Both the position numbers and the translations under genes were made by a program. Shown here piece by piece: positions 1 to 7,795 of a DNA stretch of 64,000 bases (positions within the stretch are counted from its first letter, which is position 1; the number at the start of each line of letters is the position of its first letter). The notes under the pieces are model-generated. The model saw only the letters and a list, made by a program, of their open reading frames with translations, made no database searches and had not been told where the DNA came from. The DNA comes from Stutzerimonas kirkiae (GTDB lineage Bacteria > Pseudomonadota > Gammaproteobacteria > Pseudomonadales > Pseudomonadaceae): NCBI RefSeq assembly GCF_004327335.1, contig NZ_QJUO01000008.1, positions 1 through 64,000 of the forward strand, given 5' to 3'.

Positions 1-215
1 GGCGATGGCACCAGGGTGGATGGAGCAGTGGGGATTTTCGTATATGGACTTGTGCCGCGGTTAGGGCGCGTGAGCTGGCAGTCTGGTTTTGAGAGCTGTT
101 GCACAAAACCGAGCATTTCTGTGTGACCGGTTTCACCGTTCTGGTTTATCGGTCTTTCGCTCTGTGCGCCACTGTTGCAGTTTGATGGGCAAATGAATAG
201 CCACGATTGTGCGCC

Positions 216-345
216 ATGAACGAAGACCACGATTCCCCCTGGAAAGAAGCTCTGGAAGTCTTTTTTCGACTATTCCTGCACTGTTTTTCCTGGATATCGA
301 GGCCTTGATCGATTGGCGCCAGGCGTTGGTCTTTTGGTTGTGCGC
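216..345 (+). pseudogene. Decayed N-terminal fragment of an Rpn/PD-(D/E)XK-like protein
   Basis: From the ATG at 216 the translation reads MNEDHDSPWKEALEVFF, which resembles the opening of Rpn-like 'cytosolic/transposase-like' proteins that I know from proteobacteria. The reading then leaves frame at the T6 run (261-266). The other frame continues plausibly as LFFLDIEALIDWRQALVF up to about 345, where similarity ends at the palindrome upstream of hicA. Only about 40 residues remain, so this is a remnant. The family assignment is from memory of related N-termini, not a search. Bases 1-215 show no other gene I can support. Confidence 0.5.
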
Positions 346-379
346 AACAAATATGTTGCGAGCGCAACATATTTGTTGC
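344..379. promoter_or_regulatory. Perfect 16-bp inverted repeat upstream of hicA (probable operator)
   Basis: Two 16-base arms, GCAACAAATATGTTGC (344-359) and GCAACATATTTGTTGC (364-379), are exact reverse complements separated by GAGC. Each arm is itself a partial dyad (GCAACA/TGTTGC). The element ends 32 bases before the hicA start codon. HicB antitoxins commonly autorepress their operons by binding such palindromes, so operator function is inferred. Confidence 0.6.
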
Positions 380-411
380 ATTGTCGTTATGTCGAAACGA
401 AGGAAGTACAT

Positions 412-594
412 ATGAAGTACAGCGAGTTTCGACGGTGGTTAAAGGCTCAAGGTGTTCATTTTGAACCCGCCAAAGGAAGCCATTTCAAGGCCTACTACGG
501 TGGCCGCCAGACAATTGTTCCCGACCATGGCTCCAAGGAAATAGGCGAAGGATTGAGAAATAAGATACTGAAAGACTTGGGATTCAAGGATTGA
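412..594 (+). CDS. hicA: HicA-type mRNA interferase toxin
   Basis: Sixty residues, the normal size of a HicA toxin. The double-stranded-RNA-binding-like fold is recognisable from the G-S-H-F segment near residues 22-25, which carries the catalytic histidine, and from the C-terminal NKILKDLGF typical of HicA/YcfA. HicA cleaves mRNA during translation when free of HicB. The ATG at 412 was chosen because of the AAGGAAG ribosome-binding site just upstream; in-frame codons further upstream run into the palindrome. hicB follows after 33 bases, giving the usual toxin-first order. Confidence 0.85.
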   Translation: MKYSEFRRWLKAQGVHFEPAKGSHFKAYYGGRQTIVPDHGSKEIGEGLRNKILKDLGFKD

Positions 595-627
595 ACCCTT
601 GGTTTCCAGGCTTGGGAGAGGTGACGA

Positions 628-1050
628 ATGTTTGATTACCCAGTGACCCTGCACCATGAGGCTGGCAGCGTTTGGATCAGCAGCGACGATGTGCCGGAAC
701 TGAACAGCGCTGGCGATAACGATGCCGAGGCGCTGCTGGATGCTGTTGATGGGCTGGAGTCCGCGCTGTCGCTGTATGTGGATCAGCGCCGCCCGATCCC
801 ATTGCCATCGACTGCAAAGCCTGGCCAGGTTTTAGTGCGATTGCCAGCCCTGTCCGCTGCCAAGGTTGCGTTGTGGAACGCGATGCAGGACAAGGGGATT
901 GGCAAGGCCGAAATGGCGCGCCGGCTCGGTGTCAATCGGCCCCAAGTCGATAGGCTGGTGGATTTGTTACACAGCTCGAAGATCGAGCAGGTTGAACATG
1001 CTCTGGCCATACTCGGACAGCGGTTGGAAGTCTCTGTCATTGCCGCGTAG
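628..1050 (+). CDS. hicB: HicB-type antitoxin with C-terminal HTH
   Basis: 140 residues. The N-terminal half (about 1-60, starting MFDYPVTLHHEAGSVWIS) is the partly degraded RNase-H-like HicB domain that masks HicA. The C-terminal part (about 85-130, with KAEMARRLGVNRPQVDRLVD) is a helix-turn-helix DNA-binding domain, which suits autoregulation at the 344-379 palindrome. A GGGAGAGG sequence precedes the ATG. The gene is followed by a GC-rich hairpin. Confidence 0.88.
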   Translation: MFDYPVTLHHEAGSVWISSDDVPELNSAGDNDAEALLDAVDGLESALSLYVDQRRPIPLPSTAKPGQVLVRLPALSAAKVALWNAMQDKGIGKAEMARRLGVNRPQVDRLVDLLHSSKIEQVEHALAILGQRLEVSVIAA

Positions 1051-1057
1051 ATGAGCT

Positions 1058-1081
1058 AAGGGCGCCGATTGGCGCCTTTAG
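1058..1081. terminator. Hairpin after hicB
   Basis: GGCGCC-GATT-GGCGCC followed by TTTA, eight bases after the hicB stop. This is a short Rho-independent terminator candidate with a weak T tract. It could serve hicAB and, on the other strand, transcripts running out of hipA. Confidence 0.5.
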
Positions 1082-1295
1082 TCGTTATGCGGTGATGGAC
1101 TACATCTTCCCGACCAAGTCGGCAGCGGTGCTGGCGTTGGATGGGAAGGCAGTGGTATTGGTCGGTGGTGGGTTTGAACTGTGGGCATGCGTGGAGTACG
1201 GACGTTCATCTGCTGCGCCAGGCCAGGCACGCCATATCTGGTCGTCCGGGGTAGGCCCTGACCAGCTCGATGATGGGCATCGCTTTGCGCTGGCT

Positions 1296-2501
1296 TTACA
1301 TGCGATTCAGGCCGCACGCAGCGCTGAGAATGCCGACCTCCACAGGGGATAAGCCTGCCTCCTGGAAGTAGCTGGCTGCGTGCGTGGTAACTGCCATGAC
1401 TTCCTCGATGATCTGACTCGCTTGTACCTTGGATAGGCCGAAACGTTCGCACTGGCTCAGGGCGTTCTCGAAGGTGGCCGCACGCCCCTGCGTGCCTACG
1501 ATAAGGGCGAGTTCGTCGGTCTGCTCGGGGTGGGGCAGCAGGTCGAATGCAGGGGCAAGCCGGTACTGGTCGTGGCCCTGGTGCAGGAAGCCGTGGTTCT
1601 TCAGGTGGTCGTCGGTGTTGCTGATCGAGATGTTGAAGATCATGCGTCGGTACAGGTCATGCCGGTCGGCCTGGGCGTCCTGGCTGATCTTCTGGATGAT
1701 GGTAGCCAGGCGCAGATAGCTGACCGAGCCTTCCATATCTCCTTGGCGCATGCGCTCTGGCGCTATGAGTGCGTTTGCGCTCAGGTAGTGGCAGCGATGC
1801 TCTCCCTCGCGATCGAAGCGCTCAATCAGTAGCAGCGTTCTGCCATTCACTGTATGCAGTCGGTGGCCGGGTACTGGAATGCCGGCGTCCTTTGCCATGG
1901 CCAGGCTGGCGAACTCGGCACGCGGCTGGTTGAACAGGTCATCGCGCCGGGAGAGCTTGGCGATGTATTGCCGCTCGTCAAGGCGTACCGTCACCTTGGG
2001 CCGGGCGCCGCCCATGGATGAGCCGTAGACCAGCAGTTTGGCCAATGCGTCGTCCAGGTGATCCGGTAGCTCGCCACGGTCGATTTCGTCGGCAAGCTCC
2101 AGCAGTCGCTCGAGTTCGGAAAACGAAGGCACGGGAACGGGAGGGGCCACCGAGTGCCGTGAAGCCGAGAAGAGCAGGCAGCCAGCGCCAGCGCCGCGGG
2201 AAGCCAGTAGCCATTCGAGCTCGTTGGCAGGGGCCTGTTTGTGGGTGGCGAGGAGTACCTTTCTGCCCCAGTTGTCGGGCGTGGCGTCTTCGAAGCATCC
2301 CCATAGCTTCGATGCGGTCTTTTCGCCAGGCGACAGGGGAAGGTTCAGCGGGTCGGCGGAGAATGCGTCGGGTGAGCTGAGCCAGCTCTGTGCGTATGCG
2401 AAGCGCAGCCCGGACGGGTCCTTGGCCAGGATACCCATGGGGCGCGGCTCGCCGTCGAGTGCTGCGAAAACGTACGTCTTAGAAATCGGTGTCCAGTTCA
2501 T
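1296..2501 (-). CDS. hipA: HipA-type serine/threonine kinase toxin
   Basis: 401 residues, close to HipA length. HipA kinases phosphorylate glutamyl-tRNA synthetase or other targets and cause growth arrest. An N-terminal HipA domain (about 1-100) is followed by the kinase core. SSMGGARPK resembles the G-x-R-PK ATP-loop motif, YIAKL carries the ATP-binding lysine, SNTDDHLKNHGF is the catalytic loop and FDLLP the metal-binding segment. All look intact. The ATG at 2501 (MNWTPIS) overlaps the end of hipB and has GGGAGG upstream; the reading frame is open further but without an RBS. Confidence 0.88.
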   Translation of the reverse strand: MNWTPISKTYVFAALDGEPRPMGILAKDPSGLRFAYAQSWLSSPDAFSADPLNLPLSPGEKTASKLWGCFEDATPDNWGRKVLLATHKQAPANELEWLLASRGAGAGCLLFSASRHSVAPPVPVPSFSELERLLELADEIDRGELPDHLDDALAKLLVYGSSMGGARPKVTVRLDERQYIAKLSRRDDLFNQPRAEFASLAMAKDAGIPVPGHRLHTVNGRTLLLIERFDREGEHRCHYLSANALIAPERMRQGDMEGSVSYLRLATIIQKISQDAQADRHDLYRRMIFNISISNTDDHLKNHGFLHQGHDQYRLAPAFDLLPHPEQTDELALIVGTQGRAATFENALSQCERFGLSKVQASQIIEEVMAVTTHAASYFQEAGLSPVEVGILSAACGLNRM

Positions 2502-2817
2502 CGGACGCCTCCCCGCGAATTCGCTTGGGCTGGTGTGCTCTTTCCATGGATATGCCGACTTCATCGGAAGACGGCGAGGCGATCAGCGCAAGGTCGTCCT
2601 CCAGGTTCATTGCACTCAGGACCGCCGCCATTATCCCGATGCCCAGGCCGGGTTCGCCTTTGCTCAGGCGCCTGTAGGTCTGGGCCGTGATCCCGGCGCG
2701 GCTGCAAATGGTCTCGACCGAGAGGCGGCGGCGCTTGCGGGCCAGCTCGATGTTGGCGCCGAGCCGAGTGAGCAGGGCCAAGGTCGAATCTGTCAAGAGA
2801 GACTTGTGCTTTTGCAT
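2479..2817 (-). CDS. hipB: HipB-like XRE-family antitoxin
   Basis: 112 residues. The HTH occupies roughly residues 17-70, with LGANIELARKRRRLSVE followed by RAGITAQTYRRLSKGEPGLG, which is typical of HipB/XRE antitoxins paired with HipA. The C-terminal tail (SSDEVGISMERAH onward) may contact HipA. Its 3' end overlaps the hipA start by 23 bases, indicating translational coupling. The start codon lies inside an inverted repeat that is probably its own operator. Confidence 0.88.
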   Translation of the reverse strand: MQKHKSLLTDSTLALLTRLGANIELARKRRRLSVETICSRAGITAQTYRRLSKGEPGLGIGIMAAVLSAMNLEDDLALIASPSSDEVGISMERAHQPKRIRGEASDELDTDF

Positions 2818-2857
2818 GATATTTCATCTTTTAAATGCTTTAGTAGATGATATATCA
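2817..2857. promoter_or_regulatory. Inverted-repeat operator at the hipBA promoter
   Basis: TGATATTTCATC (2817-2828) and GATGATATATCA (2846-2857) are reverse complements except for one position, spaced by 17 bases. The left arm touches the hipB start codon. The sequence is strongly AT-rich compared with the surroundings. HipB proteins bind such repeats to repress hipBA; the function here is inferred. Confidence 0.6.
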
Positions 2858-2981
2858 CCTTTTTCTTGGGTGCCATCTTGTTGCTGACAAGGTGTGATCC
2901 TACCCGTGGCTGGACTGCCACGGCAGCCGGCTGGCGTAGCGGTGTTGCATCACAGATAAACTGGCGGTTGGGCGGCTTCTC

Positions 2982-3063
2982 GCAGGATGGGGCGAGGAGC
3001 AGGGCGACGATACCCATCGCTTTGTGAACCTATGGGTATCGCTTCGCTCGACCCATCCTACGG
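2982..3063. repeat. REP/BIME-type palindrome, copy 1
   Basis: Imperfect palindrome whose right arm reads TATCGCTTCGCTCGACCCAT followed by CCTAC, paired with a GCAGGATGGGGCGAG left arm. The same unit occurs at 10512-10594. This sequence type is a well-known intergenic repeat of gammaproteobacteria. It sits between hipB and pvdE, which transcribe away from and towards it respectively. Confidence 0.75.
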
Positions 3064-3110
3064 GGAGTCGAAGACTGTAGTGCTTCAGGAGAAGCTCTAT
3101 CGAGGTCCGC

Positions 3111-4766
3111 TCACGCCGGCACTTCCTTGCCGGCAACCCGCTCGCTGACCACCTTGCCGGCGTGCATATGCACCAGTTGGTCGGCGATGTCGAAATAACG
3201 GTCGTCGTGGGAGATGACGATGATGGTCTTGCCCTGGCGCTTCAACTCGGGCAGCAGCTCAGTGTAGAACACCCGGCGGAAGGCCGGGTCCTGGTCGGCG
3301 GCCCATTCGTCGAAGACCAGCACCGGGCGTTCCTCCAGCCAGGCGTTGATCAGGGCCAGGCGCTTGCGCTGGCCGGTGGAGAGGTCGGTGGTGCTGAAGG
3401 CGCCGTCGCGGATCGAGACCTTGTGGGCGATGTCCAGGCGTCGCAGGTATTTTTCCGCTTCCGCGGGGAGTCGCTGTTTGCCGGGGGCGAGGTCGTCGAA
3501 CAGGTAGTAGTCGGAGAAAATGGTGGTGAAGAGCTGGCGGTAGTCGTCGCGGTGTTCGGCATCGACGCGCTGGCCGTTCAGGCGGATCTCGCCCTGGTGG
3601 GGTTCGTAGAGGCCGAGCAGGACCTTGATCAGGGTGGTCTTGCCGCAGCCGTTCTCGCCGACGATGAAGACGATATCGCCCTGGCGGATTTCCAGGTCCA
3701 CCGGGCCGAGGTGGAAGGCGCTGCTGCCTTCCACCTCCGGGTAGTCGTAGCCGAGCCGGTGCAGTTCGATACTGTGCAGGGTACTGTCCGTCGCGGGCGG
3801 CTCGCTCAGCAGCAGGTGTGGCTCGGGGGAAGAGAAGCGTTGCGAGAGTTCGGCGACCCGGCGGAACGCCACTTCGGCGCGGCTGATGCTGGGGATGGTG
3901 GTGATCAGTTGTTCCAGCGGCCCTTTCATATAGAGCATCACCAGGATAAAACCGCCCAGCACGCTCTTGTCGGTGGCCGAGCCTAGGGCCTGGAAGGCGA
4001 TGACCATGCCGATCACCGCGAAGAACAGCATGGAACCGAAGGTCTCGGCGCTGACGAAGATGGTGGCGGCACGGATATTGGCGCGGCAGATGCTTTCCGT
4101 GGTGCCCTTGATATGTCGCTCGAGCATGGTGTGCCGACGCTCGCGCTGGATGCGCAGTTCCTTGGCGCCGGCCGAGATCGCCTGGTAGTGCTTCTGCAAC
4201 TCGTCCTCGCCATCACGAGCGGCCTGCAGGCTGCGCAGGCCGATGGCATGGGCCAGGTACTGGGCGCCGCCACCGATGACCACGGTAAGCAGGGTCAGCA
4301 GCAGGATATGCCAGGACAGCAGTGCCAGGTAGGACAGGCAGCCGAGGGTCACGGTCAGGGAGATCACCATGGGCGCCACGGACAGGGCGAAGCCGCTGAT
4401 GGTGCCGATATCGTTGAGCAGCACCGGGATCAGGCGGTGGGCGCGATAGCGTTCCAGTTGTTCGATAGGCGCGACGAGGATCTTCGCCGCCAGTTCCTGG
4501 CGCATGCGCGCGATGACCTTTTGCCCGACCCGGTTGGTCAGCAGGTTGGACAGGGTGGAACAGGCCAGGGTGAGGATGCACAGGCCGGCGAACAGCAGAG
4601 CCAGGCGCGCGGTGGCGCCACCTTCGCGGTTCAGCGCGTCGTTCATGGTCGCCAGCAGCGCGGTGACGCTCAGGCCGCTGACGATACCCAGCAGGGTCGC
4701 GAGTGCGACGGACAGCCAGAACGGCTTGAGAATGCGCAGGACTTCCGCGGACAGGCGTGGCGACAT
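3111..4766 (-). CDS. pvdE: PvdE, pyoverdine precursor (cyclic peptide) ABC exporter
   Basis: 551 residues, against about 549 in known PvdE. The half-transporter has about six membrane segments in residues 1-310 and an ABC domain from about 350. Its Walker A is GENGCGKTT, the signature is LSTGQRKR, Walker B is PVLVFDEW, and ISHDDRYF supplies the H-loop. PvdE moves the acylated ferribactin precursor across the inner membrane for periplasmic maturation. The ATG at 4766 (MSPRLSAEV) was chosen because homologues begin there. A perfect PvdS-type box lies 36 bases upstream. It is divergent from pvdP. Confidence 0.88.
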   Translation of the reverse strand: MSPRLSAEVLRILKPFWLSVALATLLGIVSGLSVTALLATMNDALNREGGATARLALLFAGLCILTLACSTLSNLLTNRVGQKVIARMRQELAAKILVAPIEQLERYRAHRLIPVLLNDIGTISGFALSVAPMVISLTVTLGCLSYLALLSWHILLLTLLTVVIGGGAQYLAHAIGLRSLQAARDGEDELQKHYQAISAGAKELRIQRERRHTMLERHIKGTTESICRANIRAATIFVSAETFGSMLFFAVIGMVIAFQALGSATDKSVLGGFILVMLYMKGPLEQLITTIPSISRAEVAFRRVAELSQRFSSPEPHLLLSEPPATDSTLHSIELHRLGYDYPEVEGSSAFHLGPVDLEIRQGDIVFIVGENGCGKTTLIKVLLGLYEPHQGEIRLNGQRVDAEHRDDYRQLFTTIFSDYYLFDDLAPGKQRLPAEAEKYLRRLDIAHKVSIRDGAFSTTDLSTGQRKRLALINAWLEERPVLVFDEWAADQDPAFRRVFYTELLPELKRQGKTIIVISHDDRYFDIADQLVHMHAGKVVSERVAGKEVPA

Positions 4767-4801
4767 GGGGGCTTCTCTGAGACGGACCTTGAACCGACTA
4801 G

Positions 4802-4828
4802 ACGAGTTGGCGGCGGAGGGATTTAACC
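4802..4828 (-). promoter_or_regulatory. Iron-starvation (PvdS) box for pvdE
   Basis: On the minus strand GGTTAAATCCC is followed by CGT at exactly TAAAT-N16-CGT (TAAAT at 4825-4821, CGT at 4804-4802). This matches the promoter recognised by the extracytoplasmic-function sigma factor PvdS. It lies just upstream of the pvdE start at 4766. Confidence 0.85.
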
Positions 4829-5021
4829 CTGTGAGCAGGCATCTGCCGCAGCAGCGCCCTGGCGGGCGGACCCTTCTTCCCAGCCCTTCTCCCGCCAGTG
4901 GAGAAGGACGCTGTAGGGTGCCACGCCGGTGCAATGGATTTGAACGCGACGATATGTGCATGGGTTAACCCGCAAGGGGAAAAGAGAACCGTGCTGCGCC
5001 ACGCACCATTGGTGAGCCGAA

Positions 5022-5047
5022 CCTAAATCCGCCTTTGACCGTTTCGT
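5022..5047 (+). promoter_or_regulatory. Iron-starvation (PvdS) box for pvdP
   Basis: CCTAAATCC with TAAAT at about 5024-5028, then 16 bases, then CGT (5045-5047). This is the same TAAAT-N16-CGT spacing as the pvdE box. It is 48 bases from the pvdP ATG, so both divergent genes carry their own PvdS-type promoter. Confidence 0.85.
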
Positions 5048-5094
5048 CCGTATGGGAAATGTCCGTATCGGGCAGAGGGGCTGGGCAGGGATTT

Positions 5095-6708
5095 ATGAGG
5101 GTTTCTCGACGGAAGTTCGTAGCGGGGTTGGCGGCGGCCGGGGTCGCCGGAGGGGCGCTGGTGGCGGCGCGCAGCGCTTACCGCAGTCATCAGGAAAAGG
5201 AAGCGGCCGAGCTGAACGAGGAGCCGGAGGTCGTCCCGGTGCCACAGGCGGAAGTGCTGCTTGGCGAGCGACTGGTCGGTATCTGGGATTTTCGTTTGCT
5301 CGACGGGCAGGAGGACTATCCCGGGCTGGCACTCGAGCGCCTCGAGCTGCTGCTGGATATCGGTCCGGGTGGGCGGGCGGTACGTGGTGCGCTGGGGCAG
5401 CGGCCATTCGATAAAGGCAATCTGCAGGTGTTCGGTGAGCTGGATGCGGGCAAGGTGCCCAACCTGCGCTGGAAGCTGACGGATCATGCTGGCCAGGTAT
5501 ACGACTGTCAGGCGATCTTCGATGAAATCTGGGGCAACTGGAGCAGTGGCGGTGGCCAGGCGACCATCAGTGGCGCCTTGAGCGAGTTGGGCCGCCAGCA
5601 TGGCTTTTCCACGCGGCAGGCGCGTTTCGTCGCGGTGCGTCGGCCTTTCGTGCTGGCGCGTGAGCGGCTTCCCTATCGGCCCGAGCTCAAGGCCTGGTTG
5701 ATGTCTCCCGGACACCGGCTGTTCCATCAGGTCTGGCATGCCGCCCGTGATCGCTGGCGGCACCTGGACGAGACGCAACGGCGTGGTGTGCGCGGCCTGG
5801 GCTGGCAGCCGGGGCCGGAAGGCAAGGAGCGGGATGCGCGGGGCAAGGAGCGCCACCGCAACGGCTCGGGCGAGGATTTCCTGTTCATGCACCGGGATAT
5901 GGTGCTGAAGGCGCGCGCCATGCAGCCGCTGCCTTCCTGGCCCAGCCTGCCGGCGCCACGGCCCTATATTGGCCATGGCGTACAGGCATTCGTCGACTAT
6001 GTGGAAAACCATGATGGTTACTCGGTACCGCCATCCTGGGAGATTCCCGGCGACGATGGATTCAATGCCTGGCTGCTCGGTATCAAGAGCAGCGATGGGT
6101 ATTTCGGTAATTTCCAGTTGTGGGAAGCGCAGTACCAGAACCCGGAGTACCTGAGCAACTTGTGCCTGGGAGAGCTGGGCTCGCGTATCGAGCTGGGCAT
6201 CCATGACTGGCTGCATATGTGCTGGGCGTCCCTGGCGCGTGATCCCAACAGCGGCTTGTCGATGCCCTATGCGCGTAATCCCGTCGATTTCTCCGAGCGC
6301 TGGTTCCGCGAGGACAACGATTTTCTTGGCGATGCCTTTTCGTCCCACCTCAATCCGGTATTCTGGGCCTTCCATGGCTGGATCGACGACCGTATCGAAG
6401 ACTGGTTCCTGGCCCATGAGCAGGCGCATCCGGGCGAAGTGCTGCGTACCTTCGTCGATGGTGTGCCCTGGTTCGCCCCTGGCCGTTGGGTCGAACTCGC
6501 CCGCCCCTGGCTCGGCCCGCAGCAGGCCGGCTGTGGCGCCTGGCTGCAAGGCAATGGCGGCGGCGGGGAGCTGGATATCGAGACCATGAAGCTGGCGCTG
6601 CGGATCATCCATTCCGACGAGACGGAGGTGGAGCGCTTGTCCAGACGCATCCCCCTGCGTCCCTGGTACGGCCGCCACCTGCCCCCCGGGCCGGGAGGAA
6701 AGCAGTAG
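5095..6708 (+). CDS. pvdP: PvdP, periplasmic tyrosinase of pyoverdine maturation
   Basis: 537 residues, close to PvdP. A twin-arginine signal (SRRKFVAGLAAAGVAGGAL) opens the protein, so it is exported folded. The copper-binding tyrosinase region is visible as HDWLHMCWAS and SSHLNPVFWAFHGWID, which together provide histidine ligands in the C-terminal half. PvdP oxidises the tyrosine of ferribactin to build the fluorescent chromophore. The ATG at 5095 is preceded by GGGCAGGG and starts directly at the Tat signal; an upstream in-frame TTG at 5035 lies within the promoter box. In well-studied pseudomonads pvdE and pvdP are not neighbours. Confidence 0.88.
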   Translation: MRVSRRKFVAGLAAAGVAGGALVAARSAYRSHQEKEAAELNEEPEVVPVPQAEVLLGERLVGIWDFRLLDGQEDYPGLALERLELLLDIGPGGRAVRGALGQRPFDKGNLQVFGELDAGKVPNLRWKLTDHAGQVYDCQAIFDEIWGNWSSGGGQATISGALSELGRQHGFSTRQARFVAVRRPFVLARERLPYRPELKAWLMSPGHRLFHQVWHAARDRWRHLDETQRRGVRGLGWQPGPEGKERDARGKERHRNGSGEDFLFMHRDMVLKARAMQPLPSWPSLPAPRPYIGHGVQAFVDYVENHDGYSVPPSWEIPGDDGFNAWLLGIKSSDGYFGNFQLWEAQYQNPEYLSNLCLGELGSRIELGIHDWLHMCWASLARDPNSGLSMPYARNPVDFSERWFREDNDFLGDAFSSHLNPVFWAFHGWIDDRIEDWFLAHEQAHPGEVLRTFVDGVPWFAPGRWVELARPWLGPQQAGCGAWLQGNGGGGELDIETMKLALRIIHSDETEVERLSRRIPLRPWYGRHLPPGPGGKQ

Positions 6709-6718
6709 GTTGCAGGCG

Positions 6719-6839
6719 GCATGAAACCTTTGATTGAAAGTGCTGGAGGCTGGACGTAGAAGCAACGGAGTGCTTGTCGTCCAGCCTCCAGCCTTCCAGC
6801 GCTGTTTTCGGCTCTTCGAGTGCGTGGCGCGATTGCCCT
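6719..6839 (-). repeat. Palindromic dispersed repeat R1, copy A
   Basis: Inverse-orientation copy of a repeat found six times in this window. Visible parts are the end CGCGATTGCCC, the block CAGCGCTGTTTTCGG, and two arms GCTGGAGGCTGGACG and CGTCCAGCCTCCAGC that pair. It lies between pvdP and the cobalamin riboswitch. Confidence 0.75.
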
Positions 6840-6897
6840 GGGTAGGTATGTCGCTGCTATCGGCTTCCAACGATTTTGCTGCTAACCTGCCACCCCT

Positions 6898-7086
6898 CGA
6901 ACAGGTGCCTTCGCCATATCCTCTGGCGGGGCTGAAACGGGAAGTCCGGTGGGGCGTGCCAAAGGCATGCCGATTCCGGCGCAGCCCCCGCTGCTGTGAG
7001 CCTGACGATGCCGTGATATGCCACTGGAGCCTGCTCCGGGAAGGCGCGGTATTCGGATGATGGCGAGCCAGAAGACCGGCCTGTTG
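6898..7086 (+). ncRNA. Cobalamin riboswitch
   Basis: The conserved order is present: GGTGCC near 6902, GAAACGGGAAGTCCGGTG (about 6932-6950), a GGCGCAGCCCCCGCTGCTGT core, the B12 box GCCACTGG (about 7020), GGGAAGGCGC, and the closing AGAAGACCGGCC. It ends about 100 bases before cobO and probably represses cobO and the downstream importer genes when adenosylcobalamin is plentiful. Spacing to the start codon leaves room for either a terminator or a translational switch. Confidence 0.9.
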
Positions 7087-7186
7087 CGATCAGGTATGAC
7101 CCCGGGGTGTGGGTGGCTGCCGCTGTCAGGTGTCTTCGAGTTTGCCTGCCCGCGTCCATCCCGCCTCCTTTCCGGAGTGGCGAGCG

Positions 7187-7795
7187 ATGATCGACGAACA
7201 GAAGAAGCAGAACCATGCCGAGCGCATGAAGCGCAAGAAAGCCGTGGTCGATGCCGGTATCGACAAGGCGCAGATCGAGCGCGGCATCCTGATCCTCATC
7301 ACCGGCAACGGCAAGGGCAAGAGCACCTCGGCCTTCGGCACCCTGTACCGGGCGCTGGGGCATGGCCAGCAGGCCGGAGTCGTGCAGTTCATCAAGGGTA
7401 CCCAGGCCTCCGGCGAGGTCATCTACCTGCAGCAGCATGCGCCCCAGGTGCGTTACCACGCCATGGCCACCGGTTTCACCTGGAACACCCAGGACTGGGA
7501 CAAGGACAAGGCCGCCGCCGACGAGGCCTGGGCCCATGCCCGCGGCATGCTGGCCGATGCCAGCCTGAGCCTGGTGGTGCTCGATGAGTTGACCTATATG
7601 CTCAAGTACAACTACCTGTCGCTGGACGAGGTGCTGCAGGCCCTGCGCGAACGCCCCGCGCAGCAGAGCGTGATCGTCACCGGGCGAGCGGCCAAGCCGG
7701 AACTGATCGAGCTGGCCGACACGGTGAGCGAGATTCGTGACGTCAAGCATGCCTACAACGCCGGTGTGAAGGGCCAGGCCGGCGTCGATTTCTGA
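7187..7795 (+). CDS. cobO: Cob(I)yrinic acid a,c-diamide adenosyltransferase
   Basis: 202 residues, the usual CobO/BtuR size. The P-loop ITGNGKGKS (about 38-46) and a basic N-terminal helix are characteristic. It transfers the adenosyl group of ATP to cob(I)yrinic acid diamide or salvaged corrinoids, in the cytoplasm. The ATG at 7187 (MIDEQKKQ) is used; upstream in-frame codons lie in the leader. First gene behind the riboswitch, and it overlaps the next gene (TGATG), so it is translationally coupled to the importer. Confidence 0.93.
   Translation: MIDEQKKQNHAERMKRKKAVVDAGIDKAQIERGILILITGNGKGKSTSAFGTLYRALGHGQQAGVVQFIKGTQASGEVIYLQQHAPQVRYHAMATGFTWNTQDWDKDKAAADEAWAHARGMLADASLSLVVLDELTYMLKYNYLSLDEVLQALRERPAQQSVIVTGRAAKPELIELADTVSEIRDVKHAYNAGVKGQAGVDF

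Noticed and set aside
345..380. Reading the hicA-upstream palindrome as a terminator for the Rpn fragment
   Set aside because: The stem is AT-rich with no T run after it, so operator function fits better.
1092..1352. An 86-codon open frame after hicB, with readable composition (MDYIFPTKSAAVLALDG)
   Set aside because: There is no ribosome-binding site, its end is antisense to hipA, and I recognise no family. It could be a remnant, but coding is not supported.
5023..6870. A 615-codon minus-strand frame opposite pvdP
   Set aside because: Antisense shadow; the plus strand has a Tat signal, tyrosinase histidines and a PvdS promoter.
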